5,069 nucleotides of DNA from Planctomycetota bacterium (GTDB lineage Bacteria > Planctomycetota > Planctomycetia > Planctomycetales > Planctomycetaceae). The stretch spans positions 8,001 through 13,069 of the forward strand of contig JAJRTM010000938.1 in NCBI GenBank assembly GCA_024278285.1, written 5' to 3'. The notes below the pieces were generated by a model that ran no database searches, was not told the origin of the DNA, and was given only the letters and a program-made list of their open reading frames with translations. The translations under genes were made by a program, and so were the position numbers. Of this stretch, positions 1 to 5,069 are shown in pieces. The stretch's first letter is position 1, and every line of letters begins with the position of its first letter.

Positions 1-283
1 TGCCGGGAGGTGCCTTTTGTGCAGAAAGAAATTGGCCGGAGCAACACAGCCCCCCTGCACTTATCACCGAAAGCAGAATAATTTTACTGGCAAGGAGCAA
101 ATTACTGGTGATCCAAAATTTTATCATCAGGCAAACCTGCAATACTGTTTGATCGATACTAATTGAAAATATCCGAGAACAACAAACAACCGGCAAGAGA
201 CGAACCGCCGGTAATTTTAATCCAGAGTGAGAATTCACCCCAAGTCGTACGAAAAGCCCAACGCCTTATCGTTGTCCATATAA

Positions 284-535
284 TACCGTTTTTCGCTATT
301 TAATGGGCTAAAAAACAGCCAATCAAGTGAATCCCTTATTTTTCTGAGACATTTCTTCCATTCAAGAGAAGAGGAATCTCTGCTCTCTGATTCATTTTTC
401 AAACCGCTTGTTCTGGTTGTAGCAGGACAAACTATTCTTGCAATTTCAACAATGCTAGCTGTCGCAAGAGCAGGCGGCGTTCAAAATGAATTGCCTCGCA
501 TCAAAAGTTACTTTGGTCTGGCGCATCGCTATTAA
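284..535 (+). other. Open frame without a clear start; possible gene remnant
   Basis: This frame is open for 83 codons between the TAA at 281-283 and the TAA at 533-535. Its only ATG is at 452, which would give a 27-residue peptide and has no Shine-Dalgarno sequence. The translation has a hydrophobic stretch (KPLVLVVAGQTILAISTM) followed by a basic, polar tail ending in SYFGLAHRY, which resembles a single membrane-spanning segment. Possible CTG starts at 344, 380 and 413 lack convincing ribosome binding sites. It ends 59 bases before the start of the small gene at 595. It could be a decayed or N-terminally truncated gene, or chance. I do not recognise the protein. Confidence 0.2.
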
Positions 536-581
536 CGGGGTCGATTCTGCTAAGGGCGAACCCGTCCAAAAAGATATTTAT

Positions 582-588
582 GGAGGAG
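582..588 (+). promoter_or_regulatory. Strong Shine-Dalgarno site (GGAGGAG)
   Basis: GGAGGAG lies six bases upstream of the ATG at 595. It sets the start of the small gene at 595 rather than at the in-frame ATG at 580, which overlaps the purine run and has no site of its own. It is the only strong ribosome binding site found in the window. Confidence 0.65.
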
Positions 589-594
589 AAAGCG

Positions 595-843
595 ATGAAA
601 GATTTTAACTTGAAGCAGGCTGATGATACAACCACTGCTGGGATCCCCACAGAATTTGTGGCGAATTTCAATGCCTCTTCTTGCAGGCATCCCGAAGAAA
701 TGACGCAGCCTCACTTCGTCCCTTTGCCTCCCACGGAAACAGGACGAAGACGGCATGCTGCACACCAGTTGAAAGCCCCTAAATTCATGCAGAATTTGGT
801 AAGTAGCAAGCAGTCTCAATACACGGAGATGTATTTCGGGTAA
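595..843 (+). CDS. Small hypothetical protein, 82 aa
   Basis: I do not recognise this protein. The start is chosen from the GGAGGAG site six bases upstream. The reading frame is 82 residues long and ends in TAA. The product looks soluble: there is no signal peptide and no membrane segment. It begins with a polar, acidic stretch (MKDFNLKQADD), has a proline- and threonine-containing middle (FVPLPPTET) next to a basic patch (GRRRH), and ends in an aromatic tail (YTEMYFG). It contains one cysteine and no evident metal-binding or catalytic motif. It is the only likely plus-strand gene, opposite in direction to the four genes to its right, and is followed by a repeat-rich gap. The case for a real gene rests on the ribosome binding site and length alone. 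Chance is a fair alternative, because an antisense frame of similar length overlaps it. Confidence 0.45.
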   Translation: MKDFNLKQADDTTTAGIPTEFVANFNASSCRHPEEMTQPHFVPLPPTETGRRRHAAHQLKAPKFMQNLVSSKQSQYTEMYFG

Positions 844-958
844 ACGAAATCAGACTGCATAAGATCCCTCATTCAGCGGCCAGGCAATGATTGTCAGGGT
901 GAGTTGTTAAATTTCTTAAGTTGTTGTTATTGGTACTGTTGGTTCTTGATTCCACGCT

Positions 959-984
959 GTGTGCCACGGCTCTGTGAGCCGTGC
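959..984 (+). repeat. Outer arm, left, with internal hairpin
   Basis: This arm is the exact reverse complement of 1356-1381. It contains a perfect hairpin: CACGGCTC at 965-972 pairs with GAGCCGTG at 976-983 around a TGT loop. Arms that are both inverted partners and palindromes resemble REP-type units. Confidence 0.85.
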
Positions 985-1044
985 AAGCTGAAATTCAAGC
1001 TTTGATTTAGCATCAGTCAAACAATTACTGTCGTATCTATGAGC

Positions 1045-1070
1045 CGTAGGATGGTGTGCTTGCACCCATC
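1045..1070 (+). repeat. Inner arm, left
   Basis: This 26-base stretch begins CGTAGGATGG and ends GCACCCATC. It is the inverse of 1262-1287 with one difference, a T at 1055 where the partner implies C. It includes the short internal palindrome GTGCTTGCAC. Confidence 0.8.
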
Positions 1071-1100
1071 AAATGTGGTCTCCATATTACTAACAGTAAA

Positions 1101-1123
1101 AGTTTGCGAACGGCTCGCAAACT
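1101..1123 (+). repeat. Hairpin inside the nested element
   Basis: AGTTTGCGA at 1101-1109 pairs perfectly with TCGCAAACT at 1115-1123 around the five-base loop ACGGC. It lies between the inner arms, somewhat left of centre. It is not followed by a T run, so it is not a classical terminator. Confidence 0.7.
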
Positions 1124-1261
1124 ATCGAAAATCATCAATTTGGTTACGGCTATCAGAATGAACGAGCCGTGCTGGGTCATTAATTTAACACCGGTGAATC
1201 CATTGGCGAATCATAACTGTTCTCACTCTTTTCTGTTATGGAACGCGGTCCGGCACGCGAA

Positions 1262-1287
1262 GATGGGTGCAAGCACGCCATCCTACG
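1262..1287 (-). repeat. Inner arm, right
   Basis: This is the inverse of 1045-1070 with one mismatch. It begins GATGGGTGCAAGC and ends CATCCTACG. Confidence 0.8.
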
Positions 1288-1355
1288 AAAAACGAACACT
1301 GATGAGACAGTTATTGTTTAGTCGTTGCTTAACAAGATATTCTCACTCCAACGCA

Positions 1356-1381
1356 GCACGGCTCACAGAGCCGTGGCACAC
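1356..1381 (-). repeat. Outer arm, right, with internal hairpin
   Basis: This is the exact reverse complement of 959-984 and carries the same 8-bp stem hairpin (CACGGCTC with GAGCCGTG). It lies 64 bases past the stop codon of the minus-strand regulator. A transcript of that gene would therefore run into the hairpin, which could slow or protect the 3' end, although no T run follows. Confidence 0.85.
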
Positions 1382-1445
1382 GAAACCGTTATTTCTCGCC
1401 ACAGTTTCTCAATATGAAAACACCCTCACTTCCCCATTTTCCGAG

Positions 1446-2225
1446 TTATTTACCAGCCCACTGTCGGGGTATCCTGTTTTGCTCGGCCGAGGTAATCAGG
1501 TGGGCGTCTCGTAGATGCTTTTCCATTTCCTGTTGCGATTTTTCGGGGTCGCGTTCAATGATAGCCTGCAGGATTGCATGGTGAGCTTGCGAGGCTCGCC
1601 GGTGTTGTTCGGGGTCGTGCTTGCCACTTTCACGTTGTGCAAATTTGACATACGACCCCAGAATATTCAGAAGTACCCAGAACAATGGGTTCCCGGTTGC
1701 TTTGGCAACCTGAACATGAAATTGATGGTCTGCTTCAATTGATTCCGGCGTATCGGTCTGATAGGAGTCAAACCGTTTCACCAATGCGGTCAGGCGATTG
1801 AGGTCGTCTGTTGTTCTTTTCTGGGCAGCGAGCCGAGCGGTTTGAAGTTCAAGCCCCAGCCTTACTTCAAACACATGCACCAACGATTGCTTCCCTTCCA
1901 TCGAAAGCATCAGCGGAAACAGCTTTGCCAATGTTTCCGAACTCATTTTACAAACGGTGGTGCTTTTCCCATGAGAGATATTCAGCACGCCGAGTGCTTT
2001 GAGCATCGAAAGCGATTCTCTCACCGCGATGCGACTGACTCCAAAATCTTTCATTAAAGTCCGTTCGCTGGGAATAGACTCGTTCACGCCCCATTGTCCC
2101 GATTCAATCAGGTGCAGCATTTCGTCAAACAAGCGAGCCGTCGTCCCTTTTCGTTTCGGTCCCTGCTTTGACTGATGAATCTGGGAAGCCTCCGTCAGAT
2201 TGGTTTTGGGATCGTTTTCGGTCAT
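1446..2225 (-). CDS. GntR-family regulator, FadR/FCD subfamily, 259 aa
   Basis: This is a cytoplasmic DNA-binding transcription factor. After a polar N-terminal tail (1-28) comes a winged helix-turn-helix at about 29-95, with the family signature [15 protein letters not shown] (51-65) leading into the recognition helix [10 protein letters not shown] and a wing near SHGKSTTV. The C-terminal half (about 105-245) matches the all-helical FCD ligand-binding domain. It carries R122 and E126, then D166 and H170 in DHQFH, H215 in QAHHAIL and H237 in KHLRDA, which fit the usual Asp/His metal-site pattern of that family. The length is normal for the subfamily. Such regulators usually bind a small acid or sugar acid and repress nearby catabolic genes, but no such genes are present here, so the ligand and targets are unknown. 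The ATG at 2225 has no clear Shine-Dalgarno sequence. Its upstream side is occupied by a repeat (2259-2474), so any promoter probably lies in or next to that repeat. Confidence 0.93.
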   Translation of the reverse strand: MTENDPKTNLTEASQIHQSKQGPKRKGTTARLFDEMLHLIESGQWGVNESIPSERTLMKDFGVSRIAVRESLSMLKALGVLNISHGKSTTVCKMSSETLAKLFPLMLSMEGKQSLVHVFEVRLGLELQTARLAAQKRTTDDLNRLTALVKRFDSYQTDTPESIEADHQFHVQVAKATGNPLFWVLLNILGSYVKFAQRESGKHDPEQHRRASQAHHAILQAIIERDPEKSQQEMEKHLRDAHLITSAEQNRIPRQWAGK

Positions 2226-2258
2226 CAGGATTGCTCAGGTTGGGGAAAGAAAAAAATC

Positions 2259-2474
2259 AGCCACAGAAATTAGCCACTAAGAAAAAAGAAAAATTGATTC
2301 GCGTAAATGGGCGTTTATTCGCGGTTCGACACCTTCAGATCAGGCAAGCCGGTTTGCGCAGTCGCCTTCGGCTTGCCGTTAAACGAACCGTTCCAATAAT
2401 ATTTTTCTTCTTCGTGCCTTCGCGGTAATTATAATTTTCGGTTGCGGCTATGCCGCGATGGGGCCTCTGTGGCT
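2259..2474. repeat. Composite interspersed repeat with inverted ends
   Basis: The block is bounded by AGCCACAGA (2259-2267) and its exact reverse complement TCTGTGGCT (2466-2474). Inside are the repeated word ATTCGCG (2297-2303 and 2317-2323), a hairpin at 2343-2377, the stretch CTTCGTGCCTTCGCGG near 2410-2425, the AT palindrome ATTATAAT (2428-2435), and a small GCGGC/GCCGC hairpin at 2444-2456. No plausible protein is encoded. From memory, words such as 'cttcgtgccttcgcgg', 'attcgcg' and 'gccacagag' recur in intergenic repeats of planctomycetes and other environmental bacteria. I cannot confirm this here. It separates the regulator gene from the membrane-protein gene. Confidence 0.6.
2343..2377 (+). 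repeat. Hairpin within the composite repeat
   Basis: GGCAAGCCG at 2343-2351 pairs perfectly with CGGCTTGCC at 2369-2377 across a 17-base loop. It lies in the transcribed path between the membrane-protein gene and the regulator. It lacks a T run on either strand, so I read it as part of the repeat rather than as a terminator. Confidence 0.55.
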
Positions 2475-2523
2475 TTTTCAATAACAAAAGCAAGCTTTAG
2501 TTGGATGAACATACTTCAATTAA

Positions 2524-2871
2524 TTAATGGCGGTTACTGCGGTGATCGGGAGGGTGTTTTCCTGCGAACATACTTAAAATCCCCATCAGAATTAAAAGAG
2601 GGATCATCATCCATAAGTATTTGATAAAGGCGACCAGGAAAATCATTCCGCCAATTAAATACCAGGGCAATCGTTTGAGGATTTTGGGATGCCGAACCAT
2701 GACGGGAATAGCCAGCCAGAACGCACCAAGCATCGTGCCAACCCGCAACAAGGCACCGTAAATAAGCTGTCTGCCAGGATCGAACCACCAAACGCCAAGC
2801 GATGCGATAAAAAACAGGATCGTCAGTACGCCCAAATGAACGCGTTTCGATTGGAGTTCATTCGGTTCCAT
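2524..2871 (-). CDS. Small multi-pass membrane protein, 115 aa, unknown function
   Basis: I do not recognise the family. The start is placed at the ATG at 2871 (MEPNELQSKR). The same frame extends to an ATG at 2988, but the extra 39 residues do not look like part of a membrane protein. No strong Shine-Dalgarno sequence precedes either start. After a short polar N-terminus come hydrophobic segments at about 12-30, 37-58, 69-83 and 86-102, suggesting three or four membrane spans. The joining loops are short and charged (VRHPKILKR, 59-67), and the tail is basic and histidine-rich (GKHPPDHRSNRH). No catalytic motif is visible. It lies 215 bases beyond the glycosyltransferase stop on the same strand and may or may not be co-transcribed with it. 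An inner-membrane location is inferred from hydropathy only. Confidence 0.75.
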   Translation of the reverse strand: MEPNELQSKRVHLGVLTILFFIASLGVWWFDPGRQLIYGALLRVGTMLGAFWLAIPVMVRHPKILKRLPWYLIGGMIFLVAFIKYLWMMIPLLILMGILSMFAGKHPPDHRSNRH

Positions 2872-3086
2872 CAGATGTCGCTCATTTGAAGTGCTGGAAA
2901 TAAAGCATTTTACCAATGCAAAATCATTATTCGAGATTTTGACAAAGGCAGATATTTCCCGGAGGGTGATTTTAGGTGATAAAGGCAACAGGCTCAGACT
3001 GAGAGTTTATCAAGTAGCCCAACAATTGCCAAATCGTTCTGCCTTCTCGCTGGAATTGATGAAGCCGCGACACCAGAATCGATTCG

Positions 3087-4340
3087 TTATGCCAATTCTT
3101 CCATAATCTTTGCTAAGTTGTGGCATACTGCCGAGCAGAGATTATTTTCACGTAGGTACATCATGGCTGTTTCACGATTTGTTTTCATAGCCAGGGTCTG
3201 ATCAAGAAGTAGTTGACTTGCCAGATTGGCATCCCCCTGGACACAAATTCCTGCCTGCGATTCTTTCAGAAACTCTTCGCCTACCTCGTAAGAAATGATG
3301 GGAACTTGCGAAGCGATTGCCTGAAGAAAAACATTGGGAAACCCTTCCTGAGAAGACGTATTCACAAATGCTTTCGCGTGGCAAAAGGCACCCGGCATTT
3401 GCGAGTAGGGTACGGCATCAATTATTTTCACATTCGCTGGAGCCTGCTGTTTGATCTGTTTTTCAACATCGTAATGAGATGGGTTCATAATCATGACAAA
3501 TTTTTGCGAAGCAGATCGTGATGCCAGTTCCATCAGTCGGGATGGTTTCTTGTGAACTTCTTCTGCACGTCCAATCCATAAAATATATTTCTCCGTCCCC
3601 CACGGATTTTCAAAACCGGAATGTTTCATCTTTTCCTGCCAATTTTCAAGATCAAACGGATTGGCTAGCAGATCGCAATCGCGGTCAAAACGGTCTTTCA
3701 AAAGTTGTCGTTGAAACGCTGTTTGTGCAATAATGTGTTCTGCATTTTTTAGAACCCAATAGCTAGGCTCTGCGTAATCTCGGTACGGGCTGACATAATC
3801 ACTACCCGGATAGATACGTTCGTCGAGATCCATGTCGTGTCCAATAAACAGCAGGCTGGCTCGCTTCAATGATTTCGCATTATAAATAGTTTGAACCGCA
3901 TGAGCGTTGATGCCAAAGCTGCAATACAGTTCTGCGTTTACCTCTCGAAATATCCCGGCGATGCTTCTGGGATCTCGATATTTCTTTCGCCGCAGTTTTC
4001 TTCGCCACAATTGAGCCAGTGCAAGCAGTGGAATTTCCCAAAGCAGTTTCCAACTCCAGCGGTTGATACGAATTTTTGGAAGAGAGTTCGTATCAATATG
4101 TTCTGCAACGTGGACGCGAATTTCTGTCCAGAAGTCTCGCCAGGGGATATACGTTACGCCATCAATCACGCGAGGCTTTTTTAATTCAGAATTGCGAACA
4201 ATAAAACAGATTTCGTGATTGGTATACTTAGCCAATCCACGGGCAAGGGTGACCGCTCGTGTTTCAGAACCACCAAAGACCCCGTGCGCAGTCGGTTCTG
4301 CAACAGGATAAGCGTGTAGAAGAACAAAGCAGATTTTCAT
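3087..4340 (-). CDS. GT4-type glycosyltransferase (group 1), 417 aa
   Basis: This is probably a retaining, nucleotide-sugar-dependent glycosyltransferase with a GT-B fold, acting at the cytoplasmic face of the membrane in surface polysaccharide or glycoconjugate synthesis. The N-terminal acceptor domain has MKICFVLLHAYP followed by the glycine-rich GGSETRA (23-29) typical of the family. The C-terminal donor domain starts near 250 with LWIGRAEEVHKKP (254-266, the G-R...K phosphate-contact region). It also contains NTSSQEGFPNVFLQAIAS (327-344), the family's E-x7-E region. Here the first acid is E332 but the second position is Q340. A basic stretch at 112-120 (WRRKLRRKK) could help membrane contact. 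Length is normal and both domains look complete, so the gene is probably functional. The start is supported by the standard N-terminal strand; no Shine-Dalgarno sequence is seen. Donor sugar and acceptor cannot be told from the sequence. Confidence 0.93.
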   Translation of the reverse strand: MKICFVLLHAYPVAEPTAHGVFGGSETRAVTLARGLAKYTNHEICFIVRNSELKKPRVIDGVTYIPWRDFWTEIRVHVAEHIDTNSLPKIRINRWSWKLLWEIPLLALAQLWRRKLRRKKYRDPRSIAGIFREVNAELYCSFGINAHAVQTIYNAKSLKRASLLFIGHDMDLDERIYPGSDYVSPYRDYAEPSYWVLKNAEHIIAQTAFQRQLLKDRFDRDCDLLANPFDLENWQEKMKHSGFENPWGTEKYILWIGRAEEVHKKPSRLMELASRSASQKFVMIMNPSHYDVEKQIKQQAPANVKIIDAVPYSQMPGAFCHAKAFVNTSSQEGFPNVFLQAIASQVPIISYEVGEEFLKESQAGICVQGDANLASQLLLDQTLAMKTNRETAMMYLRENNLCSAVCHNLAKIMEELA

Positions 4341-4374
4341 ATTGTTTGAACAGGCATTATTGAAGAGAGAAAAA

Positions 4375-4405
4375 GTTGGTAGTTGGTAGTTGGTAGTTGG
4401 TAGTT
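4375..4405 (+). repeat. Heptamer tandem array (GTTGGTA, four copies)
   Basis: Four perfect copies of the seven-base unit GTTGGTA occupy 4375-4402, followed by a partial copy (GTT). The array lies 35 bases upstream of the glycosyltransferase start, between that gene and the hairpin at 4441-4479. It resembles short tandem heptamer repeats described in cyanobacterial intergenic regions. Copy number is likely to vary by replication slippage. Confidence 0.9.
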
Positions 4406-4416
4406 AGAGTCGCTCG

Positions 4417-4433
4417 AACAATTACTGTCTCAT
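4417..4433 (+). repeat. Dispersed motif shared with the 959-1381 element
   Basis: The 17 bases AACAATTACTGTCTCAT match the reverse complement of 1303-1319 at 16 of 17 positions. Their first 13 bases are identical to 1020-1032. The motif is therefore present three times in the window, in two separate intergenic regions. Confidence 0.65.
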
Positions 4434-4440
4434 TTCACAA

Positions 4441-4479
4441 CAGGGATGGCTCAGACGCGATGCGTCTGGGTCATCCCTG
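4441..4479 (+). repeat. 18-bp extragenic hairpin with GAT loop
   Basis: Position 4441 pairs with 4479, and so on inward, for 18 consecutive pairs around the three-base loop GAT (4459-4461). Sixteen pairs are Watson-Crick and two are G-T (4449 with 4471, 4451 with 4469). Read as plus-strand RNA both are allowed G-U pairs; on the minus strand they would be A-C mismatches. No T run follows on either side. It lies midway between two heptamer arrays. It could be a REP-like element or a transcript-end structure. Confidence 0.85.
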
Positions 4480-4522
4480 CGATGAATACACGATTAAAAC
4501 GAGAGATTGAAGAGGTGACGAA

Positions 4523-4543
4523 GTTGGCAGTTGGCAGTTAGTA
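4523..4543 (+). repeat. Degenerate heptamer array (GTTGGCA, GTTGGCA, GTTAGTA)
   Basis: These three seven-base units are variants of the GTTGGTA unit at 4375-4402. The array lies 13 bases beyond the stop of the partial gene at the right edge. It mirrors the first array across the hairpin in position, but is in the same orientation. Confidence 0.75.
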
Positions 4544-4556
4544 GTAAAGGAACGAC

Positions 4557-5069
4557 TTAGCAGGACCGTTCCATTACTTCTGGTAGTTGAAGGCTGGCTC
4601 CCTCTGATGTTTTGAATTCGCGAGTTGGCCATCGGTCACTCATCCCGTAACCTTCCATCATGTTCTTTCCCACAATGAATGAATGCCCAATCATCGTCGA
4701 ACCAACGACACTTTGCCAATACCAGGGGGTGTCAGATGAAAAGAATTGATCATCTTGCGGCTTGAAAACGTGTTCGGGATGCCGATACCCCAACTGCCAG
4801 GCAAACTCTGCGGCTCGACATTGATTGCTAATTTTCTTTTCTTGACAGATGTTTTTAAGTCCCTGCCAAACCTGCTGATGAGAGGCACCATTTTTCACCC
4901 AAGGTACAATTTCTGCAAGGACTTCGCTTGCCTGCTGGTACTCTTTCTGTTCCTGCGAACTCAGTGGCGAAAAGGAGACGGTACGTGAGACCGCAAAATG
5001 GATCCCTTTTTTTCTTGCGATGAAGTTAATGCTACATCGTTTTTTGACGACACCGCTGCCGTAGGACCA
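4557..5069 (-). CDS. C-terminal part of an M24-like (creatinase/prolidase fold) protein
   Basis: The last 170 residues of a gene that begins beyond the right edge are present; the frame is open up to 5069. The pattern GIHFAVSRTVSFSPLSS (22-38 of the visible part), then a helix ending PWVKNGASHQQVWQGL (56-71), is reminiscent of the M24 'pita-bread' fold, where '..sDisRTf' is followed by '.a...vkpGa....v'. Later segments (HSFIVGKNMMEGYGMSDRW, 129-147) recall the strand pair before the family's last glutamates. The usual metal ligands are not evident: the Asp before SRT is Ala here, the HGxGH-type histidine region reads WQLGYRHPEH, and the terminal 'iEd' region is not recognisable. It may therefore be a metal-free relative, as creatinase is, or a different fold altogether. 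A GTG at 4898 lies inside the frame and is not taken as the start. The family assignment is tentative; that the frame is coding is much firmer. Confidence 0.8.
   Translation of the reverse strand, partial: WSYGSGVVKKRCSINFIARKKGIHFAVSRTVSFSPLSSQEQKEYQQASEVLAEIVPWVKNGASHQQVWQGLKNICQEKKISNQCRAAEFAWQLGYRHPEHVFKPQDDQFFSSDTPWYWQSVVGSTMIGHSFIVGKNMMEGYGMSDRWPTREFKTSEGASLQLPEVMERSC

Larger units (their letters stand above)
1..594. other. Left-edge region without a confident gene
   Basis: All three plus-strand frames are open at the left edge. They close at 79-81, 149-151 and 161-163, so one of them could be the tail of a gene that starts outside the window. None has a recognisable domain and I cannot choose between them. 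A weak hairpin lies at 189-212 (ACCGGC pairing with GCCGGT over a 12-base loop). It is not followed by a T run on the plus strand, so it is not a good terminator. The only other notable item is the open frame at 284-535, listed separately. No RNA gene or mobile-element signature was seen. Confidence 0.6.
959..1381. repeat. Nested inverted-repeat element, about 423 bp
   Basis: Three pairs of inverted repeats occur in mirror order. The outer pair, 959-984 and 1356-1381, is a perfect 26-base match. The middle pair, 1019-1032 and 1306-1319, matches at 13 of 14 bases. The inner pair, 1045-1070 and 1262-1287, matches at 25 of 26. Spacings are roughly symmetric: 34 and 36 bases between outer and middle, 12 and 18 between middle and inner. 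Between the inner arms lies a small hairpin at 1101-1123. Each outer arm is itself a hairpin. No transposase is present and no target-site duplication is obvious. It could be a non-autonomous MITE-like element, a REP/BIME-type composite, or a highly structured RNA. The repeats are seen directly; the class is inferred. Confidence 0.8.
844..1445. other. Repeat-rich intergenic region
   Basis: This 600-base gap lies between the small plus-strand gene and the 3' end of the minus-strand regulator, so the two flanking genes converge on it. Most of it is taken up by the nested inverted-repeat element at 959-1381. The flanks (844-958 and 1382-1445) show no gene, no tRNA and no classical hairpin-plus-T-run terminator. 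A long plus-strand frame crosses the element and runs into the regulator antisense. I regard it as spurious. Confidence 0.7.

Noticed and set aside
189..212. Rho-independent terminator
   Set aside because: The stem is only six bases with a 12-base loop, and no T run follows on the plus strand. The T-rich side on the minus strand has no gene leading into it.
550..819. 89-codon minus-strand open frame
   Set aside because: It is antisense to the small gene at 595, lacks a good ribosome binding site, and shows no domain. The plus-strand frame has the better start signal.
1056..1514. 152-codon plus-strand open frame
   Set aside because: It spans the nested repeat arms, has no ribosome binding site, and ends antisense within the regulator gene. 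The repeat arms explain its openness, and the translation has no domain character.
2168..2428. 86-codon plus-strand open frame
   Set aside because: It starts antisense within the regulator and runs through the composite repeat. The translation is low-complexity and basic, so it is a chance frame.
2534..2791. 85-codon minus-strand frame overlapping the membrane protein
   Set aside because: It is a shadow frame. The hydrophobic pattern and clean start belong to the frame ending at 2524.
2939..2944. TTGACA as a plus-strand -35 box
   Set aside because: There is no -10 box at a suitable distance and no plus-strand gene follows.
2872..2988. N-terminal extension of the membrane protein to the ATG at 2988
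   Set aside because: The extra 39 residues have a different character from the hydrophobic body and there is no ribosome binding site. The ATG at 2871 gives a typical small membrane protein.
4375..4543. CRISPR-like array
   Set aside because: The units are seven bases long and directly adjacent, with no spacers, and no cas genes are present.

Overview
The window looks like chromosomal DNA of a planctomycete, perhaps a Gimesia or Rubinisphaera relative. This is inferred from the moderate base composition, genes without clear Shine-Dalgarno sequences, long repeat-filled gaps, and repeat styles I recall from that phylum. No marker gene fixes the taxonomy.

Layout: positions 1-594 hold no confident gene, only an open frame without a good start (284-535). 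A small unknown protein with a clear ribosome binding site lies on the plus strand (595-843). Positions 844-1445 are intergenic and carry a nested, mirror-ordered inverted-repeat element (959-1381). The other four genes are all on the minus strand. Read in their own direction, from right to left, they are: the C-terminal part of a protein resembling a degenerate M24 'pita-bread' peptidase (4557 to past the right edge), a GT4-type glycosyltransferase (3087-4340), a small multi-pass membrane protein (2524-2871), and a FadR-type GntR regulator with an FCD ligand-binding domain (1446-2225).

The gaps between these minus-strand genes are wide (about 200-300 bp) and filled with repeats. Positions 4341-4556 hold two heptamer arrays on either side of a long hairpin. 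Positions 2226-2523 hold a composite repeat bounded by short inverted ends. A tight operon is therefore unlikely. The glycosyltransferase suggests surface polysaccharide or glycoconjugate synthesis, but no neighbour fixes the pathway, and nothing ties the regulator to a target.

The most interesting material is non-coding. It comprises the 423-bp nested palindromic element, a 17-base motif shared (one mismatch) between that element and the gap 3 kb away, and an 18-bp hairpin whose two G-U pairs favour a plus-strand transcript, antisense to the flanking genes. No complete new defence or mobile system is visible.
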